64,000 nucleotides of DNA from Streptomyces sp. NBC_00341. GTDB lineage: Bacteria; Actinomycetota; Actinomycetes; Streptomycetales; Streptomycetaceae. The notes below the pieces were generated by a model. That model had not been told where the DNA came from. It worked only from the letters and a program-made list of their open reading frames with translations, and did no database searches. Both the position numbers and the translations under genes were made by a program. Shown here one piece after another: positions 7,940-17,289 of the stretch (its first letter is position 1; every line of letters starts with the position of its first letter). Where the stretch lies: the NCBI RefSeq assembly GCF_041435055.1, contig NZ_CP108002.1, forward strand, positions 4,464,001 through 4,528,000, read 5' to 3'.

Positions 7940-9418
7940 ATGAGTATCCCCGAGCCCTTGGACGACCCCTGGGCCGACACCGGCCCCAGCGACCGGCTGC
8001 CCGTCTCCCGCCAGCGTCGGGGCGAGGGCCGTGACCGCGGTGAGCAGCACGACCGCGGCCGGGAGAGCGGCGGCTGGGAAGGCGGTTCCCGGGAGTTCGA
8101 GCGGGTGCCGCCCCAGGATCTCGACGCGGAGCAGTCGGTCCTCGGCGGCATGCTCCTGTCCAAGGACGCCATCGCCGATGTCGTGGAGATCATCAAGGGC
8201 CACGATTTCTACCGCCCCGCTCACGAGACCGTCTTCCAGGCGATCCTCGACCTCTACGCCAAGGGCGAGCCGGCCGACCCGATCACCGTGGCGGCCGAAC
8301 TCGTCAAGCGCGGCGAGATCACCAAGGTGGGCGGAGCCCCGTATCTGCACACCCTGGTCCAGTCGGTGCCGACCGCGGCCAACGCCTCGTACTACGCGGA
8401 GATCGTTCATGAGCGTGCCGTCCTGCGGCGGCTCGTCGAGGCGGGCACGAAGATCACGCAGATGGGATACGCGGCCGACGGCGATGTGGACGACATCGTG
8501 AACTCGGCACAGGCCGAGATCTACGCCGTCACCGAGCAGCGGACCAGCGAGGACTACCTGCCGCTCGGCGACATCATGGAGGGCGCGCTCGACGAGATCG
8601 AGGCGATCGGATCCCGCAGCGGGGAGATGACCGGTGTACCGACCGGTTTCACCGATCTCGACGCCCTGACCAACGGCCTCCACCCCGGCCAGATGGTCGT
8701 CATCGCGGCCCGGCCCGCCATGGGTAAGTCCACGCTCGCCCTGGACTTCGCACGGGCCTGTTCGATCAAGAGCAATCTGCCCAGCGTGATCTTCTCCCTG
8801 GAAATGGGCCGCAACGAGATCGCGATGCGACTGCTGTCCGCAGAGGCGCGGGTGGCGCTCCACCACATGCGCTCCGGCACCATGACCGACGAGGACTGGA
8901 CCCGGCTGGCGCGACGGATGCCGGACGTCTCCGCCGCCCCCCTCTACATCGACGACTCCCCGAACCTCTCCATGATGGAGATCCGGGCGAAGTGCCGTCG
9001 CCTCAAGCAGCGCAACGATCTCAAGCTGGTGGTCATCGACTATCTGCAGCTGATGCAGTCCGGTGGCTCGAAGCGTGCCGAGAGCCGTCAGCAAGAGGTC
9101 TCTGACATGTCCCGAAACCTCAAGCTCCTCGCCAAGGAGCTCCAACTGCCGGTCATCGCGCTCTCCCAGCTGAACCGTGGCCCGGAGCAGCGCACGGACA
9201 AGAAGCCGATGGTCTCCGACCTCCGTGAGTCCGGTTCCATCGAGCAGGACGCCGACATGGTGATCCTGCTGCACCGCGAGGACGCCTACGAGAAGGAGTC
9301 ACCGCGAGCGGGCGAGGCGGACCTGATCGTGGCCAAGCACCGTAACGGTCCGACGGCGACGATCACCGTCGCCTTCCAGGGACACTACTCGCGCTTCGTG
9401 GACATGGCACAGACCTGA
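7940..9418 (+). CDS. dnaB: replicative DNA helicase DnaB
   Basis: 492 residues from ATG 7940, preceded by GGGAGGAGG; this start is preferred over an upstream in-frame start at 7763. An N-terminal polar extension of about 50 residues precedes the DnaB N-domain (PPQDLDAEQSVLGGMLLS). The RecA-like ATPase has Walker A ARPAMGKST (lysine about 263), Walker B VVIDYLQLM and the late ESGSIEQDAD arginine-finger region. DnaB unwinds the fork on the lagging strand. It is monocistronic here, downstream of DnaA-box-like sequences. No intein is present. Confidence 0.97.
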   Translation: MSIPEPLDDPWADTGPSDRLPVSRQRRGEGRDRGEQHDRGRESGGWEGGSREFERVPPQDLDAEQSVLGGMLLSKDAIADVVEIIKGHDFYRPAHETVFQAILDLYAKGEPADPITVAAELVKRGEITKVGGAPYLHTLVQSVPTAANASYYAEIVHERAVLRRLVEAGTKITQMGYAADGDVDDIVNSAQAEIYAVTEQRTSEDYLPLGDIMEGALDEIEAIGSRSGEMTGVPTGFTDLDALTNGLHPGQMVVIAARPAMGKSTLALDFARACSIKSNLPSVIFSLEMGRNEIAMRLLSAEARVALHHMRSGTMTDEDWTRLARRMPDVSAAPLYIDDSPNLSMMEIRAKCRRLKQRNDLKLVVIDYLQLMQSGGSKRAESRQQEVSDMSRNLKLLAKELQLPVIALSQLNRGPEQRTDKKPMVSDLRESGSIEQDADMVILLHREDAYEKESPRAGEADLIVAKHRNGPTATITVAFQGHYSRFVDMAQT

Positions 9419-9601
9419 CCGGAGAGCGTCGCAGGCTCGCATTTCCACTGTCCCCTTCTCGTTGACGGTGGCCTTTGTCCGGCCCGGGGGACAGCGCGGT
9501 GGGACGAACCCCCTGTCCGGCGACAAGGCTGCGGGGCAGTGGTTGCGGCCACGCATCGTCAGGGTCCGCCACGGTATCGACTCGGTAGTCGCGTGCCGTT
9601 C

Positions 9602-10096
9602 TCAGCGAATACCGTTCTTGGCCAACTGGCTCAGCAGAGCGTCCACCACGGGGGGCTTCAGACCCAGCGCCAGGAACGCCAAGGGCCTGAGGCCGTGCCG
9701 TGCGATCTCGACCCGGTGGAAGGTCATGAAGACCGACGCGCCGCTGGACCGGTTCAGCACGGTCACCTCGCTCCACGCCACCGCGTCCCGCACGCCGCCG
9801 AACAGACTGGTGACGACCAGGCCGTCCGTGTAGACGTAGCATCGCCTGAGTCCCGATCTGGCGGACATGTGACGCCACGCCCGAATGAGGCCGAACAGGG
9901 CGAACACCACCGCTGTCATGACGGCGCCCTTGGCGAATGCCGCCGGGGGCGTGATGGCTGCCAAGCAGATGATCAGGACGGCGTACAGCACCAGCCCGAC
10001 CCGCTGCGCCATCTGTGCCAGAGCACCTCCCACTCCCGCGATGGGATAACTACCGAGACGCTCGCCGAGGCCGAGCCCGTCCACGCCCTGTCGCAT
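9602..10096 (-). CDS. membrane protein of unknown function with a PH-like C-terminal region
   Basis: 164 residues from ATG 10096, chosen because GGAGGAG lies 10-11 bases upstream. Two hydrophobic helices (about residues 28-70) are followed by a soluble part with the pattern CYVYTDGLVV...AVAWSEVTVLNR. This resembles bacterial PH-like membrane-anchored proteins, in which a tyrosine/tryptophan-rich beta sheet follows the helices. I do not recognise a named family. It is the first gene after dnaB, on the opposite strand, at the edge of a block of accessory genes. Confidence 0.6.
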   Translation of the reverse strand: MRQGVDGLGLGERLGSYPIAGVGGALAQMAQRVGLVLYAVLIICLAAITPPAAFAKGAVMTAVVFALFGLIRAWRHMSARSGLRRCYVYTDGLVVTSLFGGVRDAVAWSEVTVLNRSSGASVFMTFHRVEIARHGLRPLAFLALGLKPPVVDALLSQLAKNGIR

Positions 10097-10244
10097 GATT
10101 AATCGTCTCCTCCGGCACAGCGCCATGATCTCCCCATGGATTCGGACCAACCGTCAGCCGTCCAGGTGCGGCTGACGGGACGGCGGCAACAGCGGTAGCG
10201 GCATCGCCGGATTCGATGGGCCGGGAGGGGGGCCCAGCCGTCTT

Positions 10245-11411
10245 TCACACGGAGTCACGCCGGTCACGGTCGGGCCGGTGCTGTGTCCGCATGATGAGTT
10301 GAGCGAGCAGACGGGCGCGGGGGACCATCCGCGCGGTCTTGACGTACTCGGTGTCCGCGTGAGCGCCACTGCCCACGGCGCCCAGGCCGTCCAGCGTCGG
10401 ACAGCCCGCAGCCGCGGTGTAGTTGCCGTCCGAGGCGCCGCCGACGGCGATCCCTCGCAGCGGTTCCTCGCCCAGTTCCGCGGTGAGCCGGGAGGCGAGG
10501 GCGAACAGTCCGGCGGAGGACCCCGGCTCCATGGGCGGTCGTCGCCTGCCGCCCAGCACCTCCAGGCGGGCGCCGGGCGCCCGCGGCGTGAGACCCCGGA
10601 TGAGGGCGTCGACCCGGTCCTGCGCCACCAAGGTCGGCACGCGCACGTCCACCGAGACCCGTGCCAGTGCGGGCACCGTGTTGCCCGCACTGCCGGCCGA
10701 CAGCAGGGTGGGCGTGACGGTCGCGGAGCCCAGGCCGGAGTCGGTGCTGTCGACGGCACCCATCGCGGCCCCGAGACCGGCGATGGACAGCACCTGGTGA
10801 GCGGCCTCGACCGCGGCGTTGATCCCCTTCTGCGGTTCCAGACCGGCGTGCGCCGCCCTGCCATGTACGACGACCTCGTACCGGGAAGTGCCCTTGCGGG
10901 CGGTCTTGAGCGCACCCTCGTCGTCCGCGGACGGTTCCAGAACAAGGGCGGCCGCGCACCCCCGCACGGATTCCTCGATCAGTTGCCGGGAGGTCGCCGA
11001 GCCGACCTCCTCGTCCCCGTTGACCAGTACGCCCACCCCGTCCAAGGACGGAAGCGAGGCCAGGGCGTGGAACATCTGCACCAGGCCCGCCTTCATGTCC
11101 AGGACCCCTGGGCCGCGGGCGATCCCGTCGGTCACCGACCAGGGGTGGCTCTCGATCGACCCCATGGGCCACACCGTGTCGTGGTGTCCTATCAACAGGA
11201 CCCGAGGGGTGCCGAACGTCCACCGCAGATGGGTCACACCGTCGATCACGATCGTCTCCGGCCCGGCCCCCAGCAGCCTCGTCCCGAGCGCGCCCACCAC
11301 CTCGGCGCTCCGCGCCACCGCCGCGTGGTCGGCAGAGAAGGACTCGCAGCGCACGAGTTCCGCCAGATCGGCCAGCATCGCCGGCAGCAGGATTGCGGCC
11401 CCCCGGGTCAT
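10245..11411 (-). CDS. M20 family metallopeptidase (carboxypeptidase-like)
   Basis: 388 residues from ATG 11411. M20 zinc-site motifs are present in order: GHHDTVWP (His, Asp), DMKAGLVQM (bridging Asp), GDEEVGS (general base Glu and ligand Glu). The SAGSAGNTVPALARVSVDVR segment belongs to the dimerisation (lid) domain. Such enzymes hydrolyse terminal amino acids such as glutamate from peptides or conjugates. The gene is divergent from a LysR regulator at 11650 with a 17-bp perfect palindrome between them, so LysR control is likely. The frame is open further upstream, but coding character begins near this ATG. Confidence 0.82.
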   Translation of the reverse strand: MTRGAAILLPAMLADLAELVRCESFSADHAAVARSAEVVGALGTRLLGAGPETIVIDGVTHLRWTFGTPRVLLIGHHDTVWPMGSIESHPWSVTDGIARGPGVLDMKAGLVQMFHALASLPSLDGVGVLVNGDEEVGSATSRQLIEESVRGCAAALVLEPSADDEGALKTARKGTSRYEVVVHGRAAHAGLEPQKGINAAVEAAHQVLSIAGLGAAMGAVDSTDSGLGSATVTPTLLSAGSAGNTVPALARVSVDVRVPTLVAQDRVDALIRGLTPRAPGARLEVLGGRRRPPMEPGSSAGLFALASRLTAELGEEPLRGIAVGGASDGNYTAAAGCPTLDGLGAVGSGAHADTEYVKTARMVPRARLLAQLIMRTQHRPDRDRRDSV

Positions 11412-11572
11412 CGGTCCCGCTCCACGCCAACTCCTGGTCGTGCTAACCGTCGTGACAACACATTTCCCCCTCGGACGTCCTGGGCACTGGTGCGGCGGGG
11501 CCGTTCCCGCTGCGAAGTCCCGCCGCGTGACCGACGTTAGGGCGGGCCAAGGCATTCCACCAGCGACTGGAT

Positions 11573-11589
11573 TGCATGGGACCCATGCA
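11573..11589. promoter_or_regulatory. palindromic operator candidate for the LysR/M20 pair
   Basis: TGCATGGGACCCATGCA is a perfect 8+1+8 palindrome in the divergent gap, 60 bp before the LysR start. LysR proteins bind interrupted palindromes of this kind between divergent genes. The assignment is by position and symmetry. Confidence 0.5.
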
Positions 11590-11649
11590 CCTGGAGAATG
11601 GGTTGTGGGAAGACGGGCGATGCCCGGAGGATCGTGAAAGGGGAGAGAC

Positions 11650-12534
11650 GTGTTCGAGGTCGACGCACTTCGGCTGCTCGTGGCCGTGGCAGAGGCCGGA
11701 TCGTTCACCAAGGCGGCGGTCCGGCTCAATTACACCCAGTCCGCGGTCTCCCGGCGGATCGCCGCGCTGGAACAGCAGGCGGGCGGCCCGCTGTTCGAAC
11801 GGCTCCCTCGGGGCGTACGGCTCAATCCCCGCGGCCGGACACTGCACCGGCACGCCGTGGAGGTGCTCGACCGGCTGTCCCGGGCGGCCCGGGAGCTGGC
11901 CGTGCTGAACGCGGGGAACGGCGGACTGCTGCACACGGGAGCCTTCGCCACTGCCAACATCTCGCTCGTGCCCACCGCCCTGCGGGCACTCCAGCACGCC
12001 AAGCCGGATGTCGAGGTCATCGCGGTCGAGGGCTGGACCGACACGCTGATGGAACGCCTCCAGGACGGGGCGTTGGACCTTGCTGTCGTCAGCGACTACC
12101 CGTCTGGTCTGCCGTCGGCTGCCGGTGTCACGACGACCATGCTGTGCGAGGACGAACTGTTCGTGGCCCTCCCCCGCGCGCACCGCCTGGCCGGAGCCCC
12201 ATCGGTCGACCTGCGTGAACTGCGGGACGAGGCATGGCTTCACAGCGCGTACGGCGACCGTCCTACGATGCTCGCCGATGCCTGCGCACGGGCGGGCTTC
12301 ACCCCCAGGAAGATCATCCGGATCGCGGAATGGACCGGGAAGTTCGGCTACGCCGCCGCCGGACTTGGGGTGGCGCTGGTCCCCTCGCTGGCCGCCCGGG
12401 CGGTCCCCGACGAACTCGTCCTGTGCCGCCTCACCGACCCGGCCCTGCGCCGGACCGTCCATGTGGCGCTGCCTGCAGCCCCGCTGCCGGCGGCGCTGAC
12501 ACTGAGGGACCTGCTGCACGACGCCGTTGACTGA
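11650..12534 (+). CDS. LysR family transcriptional regulator
   Basis: 294 residues from the GTG at 11650 with GGGGAGAG upstream. The N-terminal winged helix-turn-helix is clear: residues 18-60, AGSFTKAAVRLNYTQSAVSRRIAALE. A periplasmic-binding-like effector domain follows (residues about 90-290). It is divergent from the M20 peptidase and probably controls it and itself through the palindrome at 11573. The effector cannot be read from the sequence. Confidence 0.9.
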   Translation: MFEVDALRLLVAVAEAGSFTKAAVRLNYTQSAVSRRIAALEQQAGGPLFERLPRGVRLNPRGRTLHRHAVEVLDRLSRAARELAVLNAGNGGLLHTGAFATANISLVPTALRALQHAKPDVEVIAVEGWTDTLMERLQDGALDLAVVSDYPSGLPSAAGVTTTMLCEDELFVALPRAHRLAGAPSVDLRELRDEAWLHSAYGDRPTMLADACARAGFTPRKIIRIAEWTGKFGYAAAGLGVALVPSLAARAVPDELVLCRLTDPALRRTVHVALPAAPLPAALTLRDLLHDAVD

Positions 12535-12700
12535 ACCAACGGCTCCAGGCCGCTGCGGCCTCCCTTGTGGCGACACCGGGGCACGGCATGATCCCCGGAC
12601 ATGACCTGGCCGGATCCGTCGAGGAAGTGACAGGGAGCTGAGAACCCGCTGAGCGCGTCCAGGATGCGCGTTCCGTGACCGCTGCGACTAGCCTGTCGCG

Positions 12701-13618
12701 GTGATGACCTCGGTACTGGCGATCGCCCTCCAGGACACGAATCAGCCCCTGCTGCGTCCACTGCCGATCGCAGCAGCCGACGTGCTCCACAACGTTGACG
12801 CCCCGCCACGTCTGGTCGCCCATCTGCGAGCAGTCCATGACGTGGCCGGGCAGCTCCTGGAATGGATCGCTGGACGCGACCTCGACCTCGGCATCAGCCC
12901 GGAGGCCGTTCTCTTCGGAGCCGCGACCCACGACATCGGAAAGACTCTGCACCCCGCCGAGTTGTCCGCGGCCGGCTCGCAGCACGAAGAAGCCGGCCGT
13001 GAGCTGCTGATGGCCCAGGGCGTCGATTCCGTCATGGCACGCTTCGCCGCGACCCACGCCGCTTGGACCACCGAAGAGGCCGGGATGGAAGACCTCCTGG
13101 TCAGCCTGGCCGACAAGATCTGGAAGAACAAGCGGGTCCCCGAACTCGAAGACCTTGTCGTCGCCCGACTCGCAGCGGCGAGCGGAAGGCCGGTCTGGGA
13201 GGAGTTCCTCGACCTGGACAGCGTGCTCGCCCGCATCGGTGACCAGGCCGACGAACGCCTCGCCTTCCAGATGTCCTACCCGACAGTCGGGAGCGGCCGT
13301 CGACTGCCGGACCTCCCGGACGCGCTCGCGACATGGTTCGCCAGGAACGGAGCGGGTCTCCGCACGCGTGGGATCAGCGCTGAACTGCGGCACTCCCCAG
13401 AAGACGGCCGGCTCAAGAACAGCTCATGGCTGACGGTCGAGGCCGGGGACCGGGTCACACGGATCACCGTCTGGAACAGTGGTGAAGCCGAACTCGACTT
13501 CGTGGACCTCGGCAGCGGTGACCACCGTCCCGTGCACCGGGACCTCCGAACCGAGCAAGAACTCCAGGCCCTCCTCGTATCCGTACTCGACTGGATCGAC
13601 CCCGGGACAAAGGGCTGA
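12701..13618 (+). CDS. HD-domain phosphohydrolase-like protein
   Basis: 305 residues from GTG 12701 (ATG 12704 is equally possible; no strong ribosome binding site). An HD domain occupies residues about 35-145: H46, the H77-D78 pair in ATHDIGKT, H119 and D138 in LADKIWK, which are the expected metal ligands. HD enzymes cleave phosphate esters of nucleotides or cyclic nucleotides. The C-terminal 120 residues do not match a domain I know and include TVEAGDRVTRITVWNSG. It stands alone. The frame of the following TetR remnant begins immediately at its stop codon, in the same reading frame. Confidence 0.7.
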   Translation: MMTSVLAIALQDTNQPLLRPLPIAAADVLHNVDAPPRLVAHLRAVHDVAGQLLEWIAGRDLDLGISPEAVLFGAATHDIGKTLHPAELSAAGSQHEEAGRELLMAQGVDSVMARFAATHAAWTTEEAGMEDLLVSLADKIWKNKRVPELEDLVVARLAAASGRPVWEEFLDLDSVLARIGDQADERLAFQMSYPTVGSGRRLPDLPDALATWFARNGAGLRTRGISAELRHSPEDGRLKNSSWLTVEAGDRVTRITVWNSGEAELDFVDLGSGDHRPVHRDLRTEQELQALLVSVLDWIDPGTKG

Positions 13619-14284
13619 CCACGAGGGCCGACCGGTTCCCCATGCCCGGCCGCGTTCGGCCCCCTTGTTGAACTGGGTTACGTGCAGCCTACGTTCGCCC
13701 GGATCGCGGAACGGGCCGGGTTGAGCAGCAACCGGCTGATCTCGTATCACTTCGCCGGGAGGAGTGAGCTGATCGCCGCTCTTGTCGCGGAGGCGTACGC
13801 GGACATCACCCGGCACATGACCGAGCGCACCCGTGCGGCGACCGGGCCCCGCGAAGCGCTGCACGCGTACATCCGCGCGCTGGCCGGCTACATCGCCGAG
13901 CATCCGAAGCGGATGCGCACGCTCATGTCGGTGTTCCTGGACCACCGGGCCGAGGACGGCGGGCGCAGTTACGGCGGGGGCGACGAGCGCGATGCGGTCG
14001 ACCCGGTGCGGCGGGTCCTGGCGGAGGGGCAGCGTACGGGTGAGTTCCGTGTGTTCGACAGCTTCGTGATGGCGACGACGATCCAGCGCTCCATCGACGG
14101 GCTGCCGTTCCTGCTGCGTTCCGAACCCGACCTCGATCTGGCGTCGTACGCAGAGGAGTTGGTCGAGCTGTTCGACCGTGCGACCTGCTGCTCGGGCGGG
14201 CACGCCGGGCGGGTGGCGGCTCCGTCGCCCTGGAGATCGGCCGGCCGTGACGGTTCACGGTCAGGCGGTAGCGTGCGGCCATGA
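13619..14284 (+). pseudogene. TetR family regulator lacking its first helix
   Basis: In-frame coding similarity starts abruptly at about base 13661 with LVELGYVQPTFARIAERAGLS and the HTH recognition helix NRLISYHFAGRSELI. TetR proteins normally have about 20 more residues before this (helix 1). None exists here: upstream bases run into the HD gene stop at 13616, and the first usable start is the GTG at 13682, inside the DNA-binding domain. The ligand-binding part (MTERTRAATGPREALHAYIR to VELFDRAT) is intact. A Ser/Arg/Gly-rich tail runs on to overlap the NADAR gene start by 4 bp. It is probably a remnant made when the HD segment joined here, or it may be expressed as a regulator with impaired DNA binding. 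Confidence 0.6.
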
Positions 14285-15411
14285 CTTGGCGTGGACCGAC
14301 GTACAGGATGGTGGACGGAGAGAGGATCGACGGGGCCTGGTCTCACATCTGGCGGAGGTATCTACCGGACGGTGAGTACTACCTCGACGACCTGATCGTC
14401 TTCGCGGACGGAACGATCACCTGCGGAGAACGTACGGACCTGGCCGGCCTGGAGAAGTTGCTCGCGGCGGGCCGGCTCGCGGTGAGCAACTCCACGACTC
14501 CAGTGCTTCCCGACGAACCGTCGAAGTGGGCCTCTCGTCGTGGCGAGCCGCTGACTCCGGAGGGTTTTCTTCTGGAGGTCGCGGACCGCATCGAAGCGCT
14601 CAACCAGCGGCCGACTGCCGACGAGCGTTGCTGGGACGCGATCCGCCGCTTTCAGCAGGAGCCGACCGAGTCCGGTCGGGCGCTGCTCCGGGCGGCGTAC
14701 CTGGCGGTTCCACCGCATCTGCGGATCTACGTGCTCGGGGACATGGACCGTCAGGACCGTCCTCTGCGGATCCTGCTCACGGACATCGGTGAGGCCGTCG
14801 ACGGCGATGGACCCGTAGTGACGGCGGAGAGGCACAGGGACGCCCTGGACTACTTCAACCGCGGAGACCAGGGTGTCCGGAGCGAACAGGAGCGGCAGGC
14901 CGTCCTGCACGCCGACGACCCTTCTGGGCCGGGCCGAGCGGTGCTCACCTCGCACGAGACCGTCTACCCGCGGGGCTGGCCCGAACAGCCGGGGCTGTTC
15001 ATGCTCCGCAACGAATTCCCGGCGCAGATCACGTTCGCCGGCGAGTCCTACGCGTCCGTGCTCCACGGATACTGGGCGCTGTCAGCGGCCGATGCCTCGG
15101 ACAGCGCCGCGATCCGGGATGCGGCGTCCGGTCGGGAGGCGCATGAGCGGGGTGGCCGGGCGGCGCACCGGACTGACTGGCCGGACGTACGGCTCGCGGT
15201 CATGGCGGGGCTGCTTCGCGCGAAGTTCACGCAGCACCCCGGACCCGCCCAGGTACTCCTCTCCACGGGGGACGCCAGGATCAGCTACACCGGCTTGTCG
15301 GACTCGCCCTTCTGGCGGGATGATTCCGACGGCCGGGGACGGAACTGGATGGGGCGGCTGCTTGAGCTGACCCGCTCCGAGCTCGTCGCCCAGCAGGCTC
15401 TCCGGACTTGA
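14281..15411 (+). CDS. NADAR-domain protein with an extra N-terminal region
   Basis: 376 residues from ATG 14281 (ATGA overlap with the TetR remnant). The C-terminal part, residues about 235-370, resembles the NADAR/YbiA fold: FAGESYASVLHGYWALSA, then VMAGLLRAKFTQHP, and the late GRNWMGRLLELTRSEL, with tryptophans at family positions. NADAR proteins act on ADP-ribose-related substrates; some remove ADP-ribose from guanine and serve as antitoxins to DarT-type ADP-ribosyltransferases. The first 220 residues hold two unassigned parts: a small beta-rich domain (RYLPDGEYYLDDLIVFADGT) and a helical one (LRAAYLAVPPHLRIYVLGDMD). No toxin gene is adjacent. Confidence 0.65.
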   Translation: MTWRGPTYRMVDGERIDGAWSHIWRRYLPDGEYYLDDLIVFADGTITCGERTDLAGLEKLLAAGRLAVSNSTTPVLPDEPSKWASRRGEPLTPEGFLLEVADRIEALNQRPTADERCWDAIRRFQQEPTESGRALLRAAYLAVPPHLRIYVLGDMDRQDRPLRILLTDIGEAVDGDGPVVTAERHRDALDYFNRGDQGVRSEQERQAVLHADDPSGPGRAVLTSHETVYPRGWPEQPGLFMLRNEFPAQITFAGESYASVLHGYWALSAADASDSAAIRDAASGREAHERGGRAAHRTDWPDVRLAVMAGLLRAKFTQHPGPAQVLLSTGDARISYTGLSDSPFWRDDSDGRGRNWMGRLLELTRSELVAQQALRT

Positions 15412-15440
15412 GGGGCAGGCGTGCGGACCGCGTCTGTCCG

Positions 15441-16310
15441 CTACGGCGAACCTTCCGACTGCGGCGGACCGGCGGAGGAACCCGGCCACGCCACGTCGTC
15501 GAACCCGAGCCACGGCGCGGCGGCAACGGCGGTGGGGGTCACGCCGGTGAACGCCCTGACCTCGCGGTGGAGGTGGGACTGGTCGACGTAGCCGGTCGCG
15601 GCCGCCACCGTAGCGGCGGCGTCACCGGCCGCGAGCAGGTGAGCGGCGTGGTCGAAACGGACCAGCCGGGCGGCGAGCTTGGGGGTGAGGCCGACCTGGG
15701 ACCGGAAGCGGGACCAGAGGCGTTTACGGCTCCACCCCAACTCGCCCGCCAGATCGTCCACCCGTACCTGCCCCCGGCCGTTGAGCATCCGCGACCAGGC
15801 GGCGGCGACCTCCGGGTCGCGCGGTGGACGGGCGTCCAGTCGCCGGCCGAGGACGTCCGCCACGATCGTGAACCGCTCGTCCCACGACGTGGCGGCGCGC
15901 AGTCTGTCCTCGGTCCGCCCGGCGTCGCGCCCCCAGACGTCTGCCAGCGGGACCACTGAGCCGACGAGTTCGGTCGACGCGCCGAGCACCGTGGCCGCCA
16001 CGATCGGCGAGAGCCGGATCTGGAGGCACCGGCACTGTTCGGTCTCCGGGCCGCTGACCCGGAGGATTCCCGGGGTCAGTCCGACGACGACGCTGCCGCG
16101 TTCGCGCCGCCCGTGGGCGTCGTAAGCGGGGCCGGCTCCCTCGCTCAGGTCCACGAACAGGGTGACCGACGGGTGCGCGACCATGGTGATGTCCACGAGC
16201 GCCGGGACGCGTTGGGCGAACCCGGCCATGGTGATGCCGGGAAGCCGCTGCGACTTCCGTGGAACGGCGACTTCCACTGATGTCCAGTCGGGTGACCCGG
16301 TGGTCCACAC
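15441..16310 (-). CDS. AraC family transcriptional regulator
   Basis: 289 residues from GTG 16310. Residues about 190-280 hold two helix-turn-helix motifs (VDDLAGELGWSRKRLWSRFRSQVGLTPK and AATVAAATGYVDQSHLHREVRAFTGVTP), the AraC DNA-binding domain. The N-terminal 180 residues are a cupin-like sensing domain without assigned ligand. It follows the alpha/beta hydrolase by 22 bp on the same strand, so the two are probably one transcript and the hydrolase may be a target or a partner. Confidence 0.85.
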   Translation of the reverse strand: MWTTGSPDWTSVEVAVPRKSQRLPGITMAGFAQRVPALVDITMVAHPSVTLFVDLSEGAGPAYDAHGRRERGSVVVGLTPGILRVSGPETEQCRCLQIRLSPIVAATVLGASTELVGSVVPLADVWGRDAGRTEDRLRAATSWDERFTIVADVLGRRLDARPPRDPEVAAAWSRMLNGRGQVRVDDLAGELGWSRKRLWSRFRSQVGLTPKLAARLVRFDHAAHLLAAGDAAATVAAATGYVDQSHLHREVRAFTGVTPTAVAAAPWLGFDDVAWPGSSAGPPQSEGSP

Positions 16311-16332
16311 GGCACCAGGGTAGCGAGCGGTG

Positions 16333-17142
16333 TCAGCGGTGGGCAGCCGCGAAGGCCAGCAGCCGTTCGCCGGTCTCCTGCGGCGCTTCGAGCATGGGGA
16401 GGTGCCCGACGCCGGGCAGCTGCTCGACGCGCGCGTTCGGCACCGTCTCGTAGCGGTGTGCCGAAGACGGGTCCCAGCGGCGGTCGGCCGCGCCGAAGAT
16501 CACCAGGACCGGGACGTCGAGGGAGGCGAGGCGCTCGGGCACGCTCCGCTCGGCGATGTACGCGGTGTTCCGGCGCAGCACGGTCCTGAACGTGCGGTAG
16601 CCGATGCTCCGGGCCTCGGCGATCAGTTCGTCCGGGATCTCCACCGGGCGGTTGCACACCGAGGTCATCCCCCTGCGGAGCATCGAGTCCGAGCGGATCG
16701 ACCAGAGGAGCCGGCCCAGCGGCGGGGCGATCAGCGCCCGGAGGACGGCGGGCTGAGGAAGGAGCGCGTCGGGACTCGGGCCGCTGCTGATCAGCGCGAG
16801 CGAACCGACCAGGTCCGGGCGTTGTTCGGCGAGCGCGGTGGCGATGTAGCCCCCGCTGGAGTGCCCGACCGCGGTGACCCGGCCGAGGGCGAGCTCGTCG
16901 AGCACCGCGGCCAGGCGGCCCGCCTGCTCCGGCACGTCGTACGACGGCGCGGGCGGGGAGTGGCCGTGCCCCGAGAGGTCGACCCGGATGACGTGGTGCC
17001 GCGCGGAGAGGGCCGGCACCACCGGTCTCCAGGAGCCGCCGGAGGATCCCGATCCGTGGATGAGCAGCAGCGGCGGGGCCTGCCGCGGGCCGTGGTGGAC
17101 CACGTGCATCCCGTGCGAGTGCGTGACGCCTTCATGTCCCAT
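16333..17142 (-). CDS. alpha/beta fold hydrolase
   Basis: 269 residues from ATG 17142; a longer version to 17214 is open but has no better ribosome binding site. The triad is visible: HGSGSSGG oxyanion region, nucleophile serine in GHSSGG, Asp in FGAADRRWD and His in LPGVGHLPML. The cap region is residues about 125-200. It fits hydrolases of small esters, lactones or C-C bonds; the substrate is unknown. It is upstream of and probably co-transcribed with the AraC gene. Confidence 0.85.
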   Translation of the reverse strand: MGHEGVTHSHGMHVVHHGPRQAPPLLLIHGSGSSGGSWRPVVPALSARHHVIRVDLSGHGHSPPAPSYDVPEQAGRLAAVLDELALGRVTAVGHSSGGYIATALAEQRPDLVGSLALISSGPSPDALLPQPAVLRALIAPPLGRLLWSIRSDSMLRRGMTSVCNRPVEIPDELIAEARSIGYRTFRTVLRRNTAYIAERSVPERLASLDVPVLVIFGAADRRWDPSSAHRYETVPNARVEQLPGVGHLPMLEAPQETGERLLAFAAAHR

Positions 17143-17256
17143 GTACGGGACGATGCCTGTGCGGACGGCGATCGGTCTTGTACAAATGTCGTCGCCAAGG
17201 GCTGTCCCACCCATGCCGCCCGGTCATCGAGTGACGAGGCGCGGCCCCTCCCGCTG

Positions 17257-17289
17257 CTGAGGGCGGGAGGCGCGGGCCCCCGCCCTCAG
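17257..17289 (-). terminator. terminator of the FAD monooxygenase gene
   Basis: CTGAGGGCGGG with complementary CCCGCCCTCAG, an 11-bp stem with an 11-nt loop, overlapping the stop codon of the minus-strand monooxygenase gene. Confidence 0.6.
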
